Shown piece after piece: positions 1 through 7,980 of a stretch of DNA of 17,158 nucleotides. Source of the stretch: Azoarcus sp. (GTDB lineage Bacteria; Pseudomonadota; Gammaproteobacteria; Burkholderiales; Rhodocyclaceae). The position numbers were made by a program, and so were the translations under genes. A model generated the notes under the pieces. That model was not told the origin of the DNA. It saw only the letters and a program-made list of their open reading frames with translations, and did no database searches. Positions within the stretch are counted from its first letter, which is position 1, and every line of letters begins with the position of its first letter. The stretch covers positions 1 to 17,158 of the forward strand of contig JAIRWW010000112.1 in the NCBI GenBank assembly GCA_031268685.1, in the 5' to 3' direction.

Positions 1-780
1 GTAATCCCGCAGCAGAAATTGTTCTTTGAGCGAAACTTCTATCAGGGTTTCGCCAAGCAGGCTGGCATCGACCAGCCGCGTTGCCAGGGCGTCGGCCTCG
101 AATTCTTCGATACGCGCCAAGCGCGCCATGTTGCTGTAGAACCCTTGAAGCCAGTGGTCGGCCTGCGCTCCAAGAATGGGGAACACTTCGCCTATTTTAT
201 CGAGCGAGCGCAGCCACCAGGCCCGCAGCAGGGCGCCATGTTTGCCGAACCCCTTGCGCTGCACGGCGAGATGGGCAAATTCATGCGCCAGCACCGCCAC
301 CATTTGTGAGCACGTCACGCTATGCGCCAGCGGCAGGCCGATCAGGAGATGCGTCTCGATCCGTCCGAAATAGCTCCAGCGGGAGCGTTGCAGCACGGCG
401 GCGTTCATGTCGGGCGTCACCCACACATGGTCGATGCTGTCGGATTCGAGCGCCCAGGCCATGCCTTCTATCAGGCGGTAGAAGTCGCTGGCGTCTTCCT
501 GCGATATCCGGACGCCTTCCGGCGCAGGCAATGGCACGAACAGTACGGACAAGAGCCGCAGCGCAATGTAGCCCCCGCCAGCGAAGGCCAGTCCCGCGCA
601 GCAGAACGCCGCCAGCGGCCATTGCGCCTCCATCCCCTTCCAGATGCTGGAGGCGGCAAACGACCCGGCCCAGAACACCAGTCCCGCCAGCAAGGGGACC
701 GAAAACAAGGCCACCCCCGCAAGCAAAGTAAGACGCGCCGCCAACTGCTCACGCAAGGCAAACAGTCGGGGATGTGGCAT
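1..780 (-). CDS. M48-type membrane zinc metallopeptidase (3' part cut by window edge)
   Basis: This is the N-terminal 260 residues of a zinc-dependent membrane peptidase; the C-terminus lies beyond base 1. Two hydrophobic segments (about residues 18-43 and 54-84) would anchor it in the inner membrane. The zinc motif HEFAH is at residues 166-170 and the third-ligand motif EFEADALA around E228, the spacing and consensus of peptidase family M48 (HtpX and related proteins). Family members cleave misfolded membrane proteins or are of unknown substrate; which applies here cannot be said. The ATG at 780 is preceded in frame by a TGA 13 codons upstream. An in-frame TTG nine codons upstream is a less likely start, and no strong Shine-Dalgarno is visible at either. 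It reads away from recD across a 389-base gap, so it is probably transcribed on its own. The fold assignment is confident, the exact subfamily is not. Confidence 0.86.
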   Translation of the reverse strand, partial: MPHPRLFALREQLAARLTLLAGVALFSVPLLAGLVFWAGSFAASSIWKGMEAQWPLAAFCCAGLAFAGGGYIALRLLSVLFVPLPAPEGVRISQEDASDFYRLIEGMAWALESDSIDHVWVTPDMNAAVLQRSRWSYFGRIETHLLIGLPLAHSVTCSQMVAVLAHEFAHLAVQRKGFGKHGALLRAWWLRSLDKIGEVFPILGAQADHWLQGFYSNMARLARIEEFEADALATRLVDASLLGETLIEVSLKEQFLLRDY

Positions 781-1169
781 GCGAAGAAGAAAAGCGGAAC
801 TATTCAAGGGTTCGACAACTCATGTAAAGAGTAGTTGAGCACGATTTTACGACATTACTTCAAAACGTCGACCACAAAGTAAAGACGAAAACGACCCGTC
901 TCCGCGTCAGCAGACACCCCACTACAGCGCACAAAAACCATACTGCCAAACTATGGATGCGTTGATAACACTATTTTTTTGTCTCTGCCACCACGGACAT
1001 CACGCATATAAGACAGATGAACAGCAGTAACAGAGGACATTTGCACAAATTCAGAAAAGGGCTTCCTCATCTTTTCAGGCTGCGTTATCCCGGAAACCGC
1101 CCGGCAATAAGACATACCAGATTAGCATCGCTCATTTATTGTAAATTCAAAAAATAGCGAGACTGCTTA
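781..1169. other. gene-free intergenic stretch, AT-richer than surroundings
   Basis: This lies between the end of recD and the start of the M48 peptidase gene, both on the minus strand. I see no convincing gene. It is visibly richer in A and T than its neighbours and contains a T7 run near 971. It should hold the peptidase promoter: on the minus strand TTTACA lies about 18 bases before AATAGT close to the start codon, a weak match only. A short imperfect hairpin followed by a T6 run on the minus strand (about 1150-1168) just after the recD stop could be a weak terminator, but its stem is only about three base pairs. Confidence 0.5.
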
Positions 1170-3098
1170 TTATAGATTCTGCCCCAGCAGCTTGTCTCCT
1201 AATCCACTGAACCGTTCTCCGCGCGCTGCGCAAGCTGCAACGAAAACCGGCTCGACGCCGGCTATCGTGACGCGCTGCGTTGCGCGGGTAATCGCGGTAT
1301 AGAGCAGTTCGCGGCTCAATACGCGCGACGGGCGTCCGGGCAGCAGGAGCAGGATTTCGGCGAACTCCGACCCCTGACTCTTGTGCACGGTCAGGGCTAG
1401 GGCAGTATCGTGCTCCGGCAGCCTCTGCGGCGGCAAGGAACGATGACCGCCATCGGCTACAGGAAAGTACACTCGCGTCGCGCCGCCAGCATCGTTCAGG
1501 CACAGGCCGATGTCGCCATTGAAAAGCCGCGTGACGGGATCGTTTTTCAGCACAATGACCGGCCTTCCGTCCCAGAACGGCCCTGCGGCAAGGTCTAGGC
1601 CAAGCGCGGCGCGCGCGTGAGCGCTGAGGTGCGCATTGATCGCCGCCAGTCCGCAGGGGCCGCTGTGCACCGCCACCAGCACGCGAAAACGCTCGAAGGC
1701 GGCAAATACTCTGGCCACGCGCACTGATGGCGGCTCGCCGGAAGGCGTTTCCCGCAGCGCCGCGAAATAGGCGGCGTAGGCGTTTTCCATTGCAGTCAGA
1801 GCGGCGGCGGAAGGCCAGGAGCGCGGCTCATGCGCCGCCGCATCTCCGGCCGCGCCGGACTGTATGCCTTCGCACCCGATCCAGACTACGTCGGGATCGG
1901 CGCTTGTCTTCAGCCAGCCGAGCGCCGATGCGCCTCCGCCAGCATTGATTTCGCGCGCCAGACGGCCAATGCCGGAATCCGCCCGGAAGCGGTGGCTTTC
2001 GGTGAGCCAAACCACGCTGTCGATAAGCGTTGCGCCCTGCCCTTCGCCCGATCCTTGTGTCAGCGTTCCGGCTGGCGCACCGGTCAGTAGCGCCAGGCGA
2101 GCCGCCGATGCCTCGCCGAAGCGCCAACCGGCGGAGAGATCGGCGAATACGGCCCCGGCTTCCACGGCGGCGAGTTGATCCTTGTCGCCGAGCAGTACCA
2201 ATCGGGCGTGCGCGGGCAAGGCGTCCAGCAGCGCGGCGGCAAGCGCGAGATCCAGCATCGAGGCTTCGTCGACCACGAGCAGGTCGAGCGCGAGCGGATT
2301 GGCGGCATGGTGGCGAAAATGCCCTTGCTCCGGCGTCGCGCCAAGCAGGCGGTGAATGGTGTGGGCTTCGCCCGGCAGTTTCGCGCGCACAGACTCAGGC
2401 AAGCCGCGTGCGCGCGCCGCCATTGCCTCGCGCATCCGCGCCGCAGCTTTGCCGGTGGGCGCGGCAAGAGCAATGCGCAGTTCCGGTTCGAGTTCGAGCA
2501 GGCAGGCGATGAAGGCGGCGACGGTGGTGGTTTTGCCAGTGCCCGGGCCGCCACTGATGATCGTCAAACGCCGGTTGAACGCCAGCGCCGCCGCAACTTT
2601 CTGCCAGTCCGGCCCGGCATCCGGACGCGGCGGAAAGCGGGCGTCGAGCACGGCTCGCATGCGTTCGACCGGGACGGCATCGGCGGGCGGCGCGGCGGAC
2701 AGCGCCGCGAGCGACGCGGCAAGGCGGGTTTCGAGATCGAAGAAATAGCGCAGGTAAAGGCGCTCGCCATCGATGACCAGCGGCCATGCGGCAGCGGGCA
2801 GCATGCGCGAACCGGCTTCGATTGCCGCGCCGCTGGCGAGCAAGGCATGCCGCGCGGCTTGCGGAGTTGTTCCGGACAGTTCCCGCAAGGGCAGGCAAAC
2901 GTGCCCATCGCACGCGGCCAGGGCGAGTTCGCGCGCCGCGTGCGTCAAGAATGAGATGTCGACGGGTGTCGCGCCTGTCTGTTCCGCCCAGCGCCCGATC
3001 CGGACGGCGAAACCGTCGGCAAGCGCATTGCGCGCGACTTGCGGCGAATCGCGCAGTTCAAGCTTGGATGGCGAAGAAAAGGCGGCCTCCACGCTCAT
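1170..3098 (-). CDS. recD: exodeoxyribonuclease V subunit alpha, RecD helicase
   Basis: RecD is the 5'-3' superfamily 1B helicase subunit of RecBCD, which resects double-strand DNA ends for RecA-dependent repair. The 642 residues compare with about 608 in E. coli. Motifs are complete: Walker A GGPGTGKT at 183-190, Walker B VVDEAS at 275-280, LLGDKDQLAAVEAG at 302-315, ESHRF at 367-371, VHKSQGSEF at 571-579 and YTAITRA at 600-606. The ATG at 3098 is chosen because it overlaps the recB stop as ATGA, giving translational coupling, and because the protein from there matches the family N-terminus. The frame stays open upstream to 3428, but that part lies inside recB and is not RecD-like. It is the last gene of the psd-recB-recD run. 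A 30-residue low-complexity stretch near residues 405-435 looks like a linker in domain 2. Confidence 0.95.
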   Translation of the reverse strand: MSVEAAFSSPSKLELRDSPQVARNALADGFAVRIGRWAEQTGATPVDISFLTHAARELALAACDGHVCLPLRELSGTTPQAARHALLASGAAIEAGSRMLPAAAWPLVIDGERLYLRYFFDLETRLAASLAALSAAPPADAVPVERMRAVLDARFPPRPDAGPDWQKVAAALAFNRRLTIISGGPGTGKTTTVAAFIACLLELEPELRIALAAPTGKAAARMREAMAARARGLPESVRAKLPGEAHTIHRLLGATPEQGHFRHHAANPLALDLLVVDEASMLDLALAAALLDALPAHARLVLLGDKDQLAAVEAGAVFADLSAGWRFGEASAARLALLTGAPAGTLTQGSGEGQGATLIDSVVWLTESHRFRADSGIGRLAREINAGGGASALGWLKTSADPDVVWIGCEGIQSGAAGDAAAHEPRSWPSAAALTAMENAYAAYFAALRETPSGEPPSVRVARVFAAFERFRVLVAVHSGPCGLAAINAHLSAHARAALGLDLAAGPFWDGRPVIVLKNDPVTRLFNGDIGLCLNDAGGATRVYFPVADGGHRSLPPQRLPEHDTALALTVHKSQGSEFAEILLLLPGRPSRVLSRELLYTAITRATQRVTIAGVEPVFVAACAARGERFSGLGDKLLGQNL

Positions 3099-6000
3099 AG
3101 CGGCCCCGCGCTGGAAACGCCGCCCGACAGCAGCGCATCCAGAGATTCGATGGCCGCTTTCGCGGCGCGGTGGCGGAATACCCCTGTCTGTTCGCCATCG
3201 ACGCGCCAGTTGGGCCGCAGGCCACGCACGAAAAGGTAGAACACGCCGCCGAAATGGCTCTCGTAATCGTAGCCGGGGAGCGTGCCGGAGAGATGGCGAT
3301 GCAGGGCGATTGTGTAGAGCAAATGTTGGAGATGGTAGCCGTGCTGCACCATCGCCGCTGCCAGCGCAGCGGGCGCATAGGCCGCGGGGGTGTCGCCGAG
3401 GTAGTTGGATTTCCAGTCGAGCGCCCAATAGCGCCCTTCGTGCTCGAATACGAGGTCGATGTAACCCTTGAGATAAGCTGCAAGATCGCGTTGGGCGAGC
3501 TTAGGCGCGCCGTAGCCGTGGCCAGCGAGCCAATCACTCAAGGCGGCGGTGGCGAGGCGCGGCGTCGGCATGTAAAAACCCAGTTCGGTCAAGCGCCGTT
3601 CCATGGGTAGCGTTTCCAGCCGCAAGGCCGCGCCATCGCCAGCGGCAAGCGGCGATGAAAGGACGTCAGCGACGAGTTTCGCCAGCATGCGCGGCAAGAG
3701 CGCGGCTTCCCCGTCCGACGCTGGCGCATGGACGGCAAGCGCTCTGTCGATGGCGGCGGCGCGGGTTTCTGTCCGGGTGAAGTCGATGCCCTCGAACACG
3801 GCATGCACGCAGTCTCCAGCCACAGGGCCGCGCGGGAAACGCAGGATATCGTCATCGGGCAATGGCACGGGCGCGTCCGTCTCTGCCTCGGCGATGGCCA
3901 GTCCGGCTCGGGCATCGTGATCTCGCGCCGCGCCTTCGTGGGCCGCGCCCGACATCAGGGCGCTAAAGCTGCCCAGTCGCCAGCCGCCCGGCACTTTCGG
4001 CGCGCGCGGAGCGGAAAAAGCCAGCTGTTCCGGTTTCAGGGCCAGCGTCTCGTCCTCACCCAAGGGAAGATCGTCGAGCGTAATCGCGCCGCCGCTCACA
4101 GACGCCAGCCTGCGCCAAAGCGCATCGACTTCGGCGGGCGAATAGTCTTTTTTGCGCCAGACGGCAAGCGTGGCGTCAGCGCCCGCGACCAGCCAGTTGA
4201 GCATGCTGTGGGCGCTTTCCCTGTAATTCTCCCCGCCTCTCGCGCCCCTGTCGTAGCAGCCGACGGCCAGATAGCAGCGATGTACGGCACGGGTCAGCGC
4301 CACATAAATGAGGCGCAGCGTTTCGGCATCGCGTTCACCGCTCAGCCTTTCCTTGATGCGGTCTTCGTCGTCCGGGGCGGAACGCCAGTCCGCTACCTGC
4401 CCGCCGCTATCGTCGTGCCAGAACCGCATCGGCCCACTGCGATGGCTCGCGGTATATCCATCGAAAAGAAACGGGCAAAACACGATGCCGTACTGCAAGC
4501 CCTTGGCCCGGTAAATCGTGACGATGCGCACCAGATTGCGGTCGGACTCCAGCCGCAGCAGAGCGTCGTCGCCACCGCCGCCCTCGGCGCGGCGTCGAGC
4601 GAGAACCCCGAGCAGGACGGCTGGCGAGGCGCGGCCAGCGTCCCGCTGCAAAAGCTCGATCAGATGCAGCAGATTGGTCAGCCGCCGCTCGCCGTCGTCG
4701 CAGGCAAGCAGGCGCGAGGCCACCCCTGCATCGTTCATCCATCGCCACGACATGAAAGCGAAACCATGCCGCAGCCAGTCTTCGCGCCAGCCCGCAAAAC
4801 GCTCGAATTGCCCGGCAAGTCCGTCATCGTCGCCCGCCAGCCGCGACAGCGCGGCGGCATCCCAGCCCATCAGCCCGGTTGCCAGCGCAGCCTTGATCCG
4901 GCGTTCGCGCGCCGGATCTCCTATCGCCAGCAAGACCCGCTCCAGTTCCCCGGCTTCGCCGGAAACGAAAACGCTGCTTTGCGACAGTTCGACGCTGCCC
5001 ACGCCCTTTTGCGACAGCGCCGCTTTCATGCGCGCGCCTTCATTGTGCGTGCGCACCAGCACCGCGACATCGCCCGGCATCAGCGCACGCTCGCCAATGA
5101 GAATTTCACCGCGCGCGCCCGCTGCGAGCAAGCGCGCGATTTCGGCTGAACTCGCCTGCGCCGCGCGGGCGAGCGCCTGCTCGCGGCGCAGGCGCTCGCC
5201 ACCTGCGCCGCCTGCGCCCTCAGAAAGCCCTGAACAATTCCGTTCGCCCTGAGACGAAGGAACCTCTGCGCAACACCGTTCGCCCTGAGCCTGTCGAAGG
5301 GCATTGCCCATGGGATCGCAACCTTCGACAAGCTCAGCCCGAACGGATTGAGACTGTTCAGCAGTTCCCATATCTCCTTCGATGCTCTCGCCGCGCGGGA
5401 TGCGCCACAAGCGCAGACCGGCGGCGCTGCCGCCAGAGAGCGTCCGGTCATCCAGGCCTTGCGACGGCTCATGCGCCCGCACTGGCCAGAAGTCCAGCCC
5501 AGCCTCCATGAAAACCGTGCCATTCGCGCCGAACAGGGTATTGCAGGCCGTGACCAGCGCCGTAGCCGAACGGCGATTGATATCCAGTGTGTAGCTCGCA
5601 TCGGCCAGCGCGCGCGCGCGCAGGTAGGTCTGGAGATCAGCGCCGCGAAAGCTGTATATCGCCTGCTTTGGATCGCCTACGAGAAAAAGGCTGCCGTGAC
5701 GGCCATCGCAATCGTAAATATGTTGAAAGATCGCCAATTGCAGCGGATCGGTATCCTGGAACTCATCAATCAGCGCCACCGGGTAGCGTGCATGCAATGC
5801 CCCGGCAAGCCACGGCTGCCGGCCGGAGACGAGGGCATCGTGCGCGTTCCACAAAATGTCATCGAAAGCGACGCAGCGCTCACTCTGCTTTCGGCGGCGC
5901 AATTCGGCCCCGGCTTCTTCGATGAAACGGCGCAACAGGCGCTGCCGCGCTGCATCCAGCGCAGCCTCGAACCGCTGGCGCACGGCCAGCAGGTTTTGCG

Positions 6001-6949
6001 CGGCGGTAAAAAAGGGGTGTTCGGGCGGGGCATGCCCTTTGTTCGTCCGGAGTGCAAGCGTCGCGGCGCTGAAAAGCCCCAGCCTGTCGCCATCGCCGGA
6101 ACTGAGTCCGGCACGCGCATCGCCCACCGCAAGCCAGGCCGTCCACTGCTGGAAAGCAGCATCGACAGTCGCAGCCTTGTAGACACCTTTGTGAAGCCCG
6201 GTAGAGGCATCTAAGGCCTGCCGGACGGCAGCGCCGTCGCCCCAAAGGCAACGGGCTTCGTCATATCTGGCATCGAACGCCGCCAACAGCGCGCCGGGGT
6301 CGCCCCCATCCGCATCGCCGTCCTCATCCCACAGCACACGCGCCAGAGGACGCGCCTGCGCTTCTTTTAGCCATTGCGCCCAACGTTCGGGACTATCACG
6401 GCACGCGAGCAAATGTCCGGCCAGCGCCGAATCGATGCCCGCAAGCTCGCTCCGCCAGAAATCCCGCGTCACTTCGAGGCGCAAATCGCTGTCGTCCTCG
6501 CCAACATCGAGCGCATAAGGCAGGCCAGCGGCAAAAGGCGTATCGACGAGCGCGCGCTGACAAAAACCGTGAATCGTAAAAATAGCGGCTTCGTCGAACG
6601 TCGCCAACGCCCCCTGCAAGCGTTGGCGCATGGCGGCGGCTTCCACGCCAGCCGCCCGCGCCGCGCCGATCAGTCCAGGGACGAAAGGATCGTCGCCGCT
6701 GTCGCCGCCGTCGAGCACCCGCAAAACGGCAACAATACGTTCCCTGATGCGGGCGGAAAGCTCCGCTGTGGCGGCGCGCGTAAACGTCACCACCAGCAGG
6801 CGGCCCACCGGCAAATCTTTTTCGAGCAATTGCCGCAGATAAAGGCCGCAGATGTTCCAAGTCTTGCCGGTGCCCGCCGAAGCCTCTATCAATGCAATGC
6901 CGTCCAGCGGACATGCGAACACAACGAATGCGGACGGCGCCAGCGCCAT
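3095..6949 (-). CDS. recB: exodeoxyribonuclease V subunit beta, RecB helicase-nuclease
   Basis: RecB is the 3'-5' UvrD-type helicase and the only nuclease of the RecBCD complex. At 1284 residues it is about 100 longer than the E. coli protein. Helicase motifs seen: Walker A EASAGTGKT at 22-30, motif Ia VVTFTRAA near 53-60, DEFQDTD at 395-401, GDPKQAIYSFRGAD soon after, and RLIYVALTRA for motif VI. The C-terminal nuclease carries H1049, D1165, D1178 and K1180 (GYIDLVF, then LDWKSNYLG); D-D-K spacing is identical to E. coli D1067, D1080, K1082, so the nuclease should be active. Start ATG at 6949 follows GAGGA five bases upstream. psd ends 15 bases before it and recD overlaps its stop. Residues of about 530-573 are a foreign-looking in-frame insertion encoded by a palindromic repeat, with signatures VRAELVEG and LRQAQGER. 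recC is not adjacent. Confidence 0.96.
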   Translation of the reverse strand: MALAPSAFVVFACPLDGIALIEASAGTGKTWNICGLYLRQLLEKDLPVGRLLVVTFTRAATAELSARIRERIVAVLRVLDGGDSGDDPFVPGLIGAARAAGVEAAAMRQRLQGALATFDEAAIFTIHGFCQRALVDTPFAAGLPYALDVGEDDSDLRLEVTRDFWRSELAGIDSALAGHLLACRDSPERWAQWLKEAQARPLARVLWDEDGDADGGDPGALLAAFDARYDEARCLWGDGAAVRQALDASTGLHKGVYKAATVDAAFQQWTAWLAVGDARAGLSSGDGDRLGLFSAATLALRTNKGHAPPEHPFFTAAQNLLAVRQRFEAALDAARQRLLRRFIEEAGAELRRRKQSERCVAFDDILWNAHDALVSGRQPWLAGALHARYPVALIDEFQDTDPLQLAIFQHIYDCDGRHGSLFLVGDPKQAIYSFRGADLQTYLRARALADASYTLDINRRSATALVTACNTLFGANGTVFMEAGLDFWPVRAHEPSQGLDDRTLSGGSAAGLRLWRIPRGESIEGDMGTAEQSQSVRAELVEGCDPMGNALRQAQGERCCAEVPSSQGERNCSGLSEGAGGAGGERLRREQALARAAQASSAEIARLLAAGARGEILIGERALMPGDVAVLVRTHNEGARMKAALSQKGVGSVELSQSSVFVSGEAGELERVLLAIGDPARERRIKAALATGLMGWDAAALSRLAGDDDGLAGQFERFAGWREDWLRHGFAFMSWRWMNDAGVASRLLACDDGERRLTNLLHLIELLQRDAGRASPAVLLGVLARRRAEGGGGDDALLRLESDRNLVRIVTIYRAKGLQYGIVFCPFLFDGYTASHRSGPMRFWHDDSGGQVADWRSAPDDEDRIKERLSGERDAETLRLIYVALTRAVHRCYLAVGCYDRGARGGENYRESAHSMLNWLVAGADATLAVWRKKDYSPAEVDALWRRLASVSGGAITLDDLPLGEDETLALKPEQLAFSAPRAPKVPGGWRLGSFSALMSGAAHEGAARDHDARAGLAIAEAETDAPVPLPDDDILRFPRGPVAGDCVHAVFEGIDFTRTETRAAAIDRALAVHAPASDGEAALLPRMLAKLVADVLSSPLAAGDGAALRLETLPMERRLTELGFYMPTPRLATAALSDWLAGHGYGAPKLAQRDLAAYLKGYIDLVFEHEGRYWALDWKSNYLGDTPAAYAPAALAAAMVQHGYHLQHLLYTIALHRHLSGTLPGYDYESHFGGVFYLFVRGLRPNWRVDGEQTGVFRHRAAKAAIESLDALLSGGVSSAGPL
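5168..5200. repeat. perfect 13-bp inverted repeat inside recB
   Basis: The left arm 5168-5180 and right arm 5188-5200 are exact reverse complements (ggcgagcgcctgc), with a 7-base loop. It encodes residues of the charged linker around GERLRREQALAR. It lies about 30 bases from the larger palindromic insertion on its 5230 side. A perfect 13-bp stem is unlikely to be fixed by coding needs alone, although GC-rich sequence makes palindromes more common. Confidence 0.75.
5230..5361. repeat. nested palindromic (MITE-like) element inserted in frame in recB
   Basis: The inner arms 5276-5301 and 5321-5346 are near-perfect inverted repeats, 26 bases each, with a 19-base loop; the core is ttcgccctgagcctgtcgaa. 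A second, decayed copy of the left arm lies at about 5240-5260. The outermost bases CTGAACA (5230-5236) and TGTTCAG (5355-5361) are again inverted. The span of 132 bp is a multiple of three and keeps recB open, adding about 44 residues between the helicase motifs where E. coli RecB has only a short linker. From memory, this core is a dispersed palindromic repeat common in many proteobacterial genomes, usually between genes, and its translation is recognisable as VRAELVE and LRQAQGER. The exact boundaries are inferred. Confidence 0.8.
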
Positions 6950-6964
6950 TGCGTCCTCGCCGCC

Positions 6965-7816
6965 TCAGGCGGCGTCGAGGCTTCCCATAGCCTCGCCCAT
7001 GCGCACAGACCGCCCCGGCACCCACTCTGGCGCGAAGCGCGGCGCAGGATGGGCAAAAAGCGCCACCACGGTCGAGCCAAGCATAAAGCGCCCCATCTCC
7101 TCGCCCTGCGCCAGTTCGATATTCATATCTTCGTATTGCCAGATACTCTGACGGCGATGGCGCGGCGGCGTCACCACACCATGCCAGGCAGTCGCCACAC
7201 TGCCAACAATCGCCGCGCCGACAAGCACGAGCGCGAACGGCCCCGCCGCCGACTCGAACACACACACCACTCGTTCGTTACGGGCAAAAAGCCCCGGCAC
7301 CCGCCGCGCCATGACCGGATCGACCGAAAAAAGGCTGCCCGGCACATGGATCATGCGGCTTAGGCGACCGGCGCAAGGCATGTGAATGCGGTGATAGTCG
7401 CGCGGACTCAGATAAATGGTAGCAAAGCCGCCATTTTCAAAACGTCCCGCCAGTTCGGCATCGCCGCCGACAAGAGCGAGCGTGGAATAGTGGTGTCCTT
7501 TGGCCTGAAAAATCTGCCCGCCCGCGATAGCGCCGAACTCGCTGATCGCACCATCCACCGGACAGACGATATCCGCGCTGGCAAGCGGCCGCTGCCCCAA
7601 GCGCAAGGCGCGGGTAAAAAAATCGTTGAAACAGGCATAGGCGCGCAAATCAGGCTCGGCGGCCTCGCTCATATCGACGCCATAGCGGCGCGCGAAAGCG
7701 GAAATCGCTGCCGTCGTGACCGCCCCCCCCCGCCAGGAAGCAAGCTTGCCCGCCAAATACGTCAGCAGGCGCTGGGGCAGCAGATATTGGAACAGCACGG
7801 CGACAGATTCGGGCAT
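6965..7816 (-). CDS. psd: phosphatidylserine decarboxylase proenzyme
   Basis: The enzyme converts phosphatidylserine to phosphatidylethanolamine at the inner membrane, the last step of PE synthesis. It is made as a proenzyme that cleaves itself at an LGST motif, here L246-T249, so S248 becomes the pyruvoyl group of the alpha subunit. The charge-relay residues of the E. coli enzyme (D90, H147, S254) correspond to D88 in PVDGA, H145 in YHRIHMP and S248. The 283 residues from the ATG at 7816 fit the family (E. coli 322). That start follows CCGGGG and begins MPESVAVLFQYLLP, as family members do; the frame stays open to 7936 but the extra N-terminus is not Psd-like. It is 15 bases ahead of recB on the same strand. 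A run of nine G encodes residues W28-A32. Confidence 0.95.
   Translation of the reverse strand: MPESVAVLFQYLLPQRLLTYLAGKLASWRGGAVTTAAISAFARRYGVDMSEAAEPDLRAYACFNDFFTRALRLGQRPLASADIVCPVDGAISEFGAIAGGQIFQAKGHHYSTLALVGGDAELAGRFENGGFATIYLSPRDYHRIHMPCAGRLSRMIHVPGSLFSVDPVMARRVPGLFARNERVVCVFESAAGPFALVLVGAAIVGSVATAWHGVVTPPRHRRQSIWQYEDMNIELAQGEEMGRFMLGSTVVALFAHPAPRFAPEWVPGRSVRMGEAMGSLDAA
7723..7731 (-). repeat. G9 homopolymer tract within psd
   Basis: Nine consecutive C on the plus strand read as G9 in the psd message, over codons for R29-G30-G31-A32. The frame is intact at nine. Tracts of this length are prone to slipped-strand mispairing and also to sequencing error. Confidence 0.9.
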
Positions 7817-7943
7817 GATCGACCCCGGCAACGAAACAAACAAAAGTCGATTATGCCCCACCCCGGTGCGCGGCGCGGCATCACCCGATGGCAGCAATAC
7901 CGCTTCTCCACCATGATTTTTCAAACAGTCTCCCAAAATACGT

Positions 7944-7966
7944 AGGATTGGATGCCGCGCAATCCT
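7944..7966. promoter_or_regulatory. 7-bp inverted repeat in the psd-pldA divergent promoter region
   Basis: The arms AGGATTG (7944-7950) and CAATCCT (7960-7966) flank a 9-base spacer and end 14 bases before the pldA ATG. The 164-base gap between the divergent psd and pldA starts must hold both promoters. The repeat could be an operator or a 5' leader hairpin that affects pldA translation; no T-run follows, so a terminator is unlikely. No regulator can be named. Confidence 0.35.
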
Positions 7967-7980
7967 TTGACGAGTGAATT

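Noticed and set aside
953..1030. A 25-codon plus-strand frame with a hydrophobic start and His-rich middle
   Set aside because: No Shine-Dalgarno, too short, and the surrounding sequence shows no coding signal; probably chance.
2175..2954. A 259-residue plus-strand frame opposite recD
   Set aside because: Mirror of the conserved RecD motifs, with shadow-like composition and no family resemblance.
3099..3428. Extended RecD N-terminus upstream of 3098
   Set aside because: It lies wholly inside the conserved RecB nuclease domain; the ATGA overlap start fits the family.
3728..5149. A 473-residue open frame on the plus strand opposite recB
   Set aside because: It is antisense to well-defined RecB helicase and nuclease sequence, has no recognisable domain, and such long frames arise from GC-rich codon usage.
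6374..7363. A 329-residue plus-strand frame spanning recB and psd
   Set aside because: It crosses the boundary of two real minus-strand genes and carries no motif.
7817..7936. Extended Psd N-terminus from an ATG at 7936
   Set aside because: The additional 40 residues are not Psd-like and would use up the divergent promoter region; the ATG at 7816 has a better site and family match.
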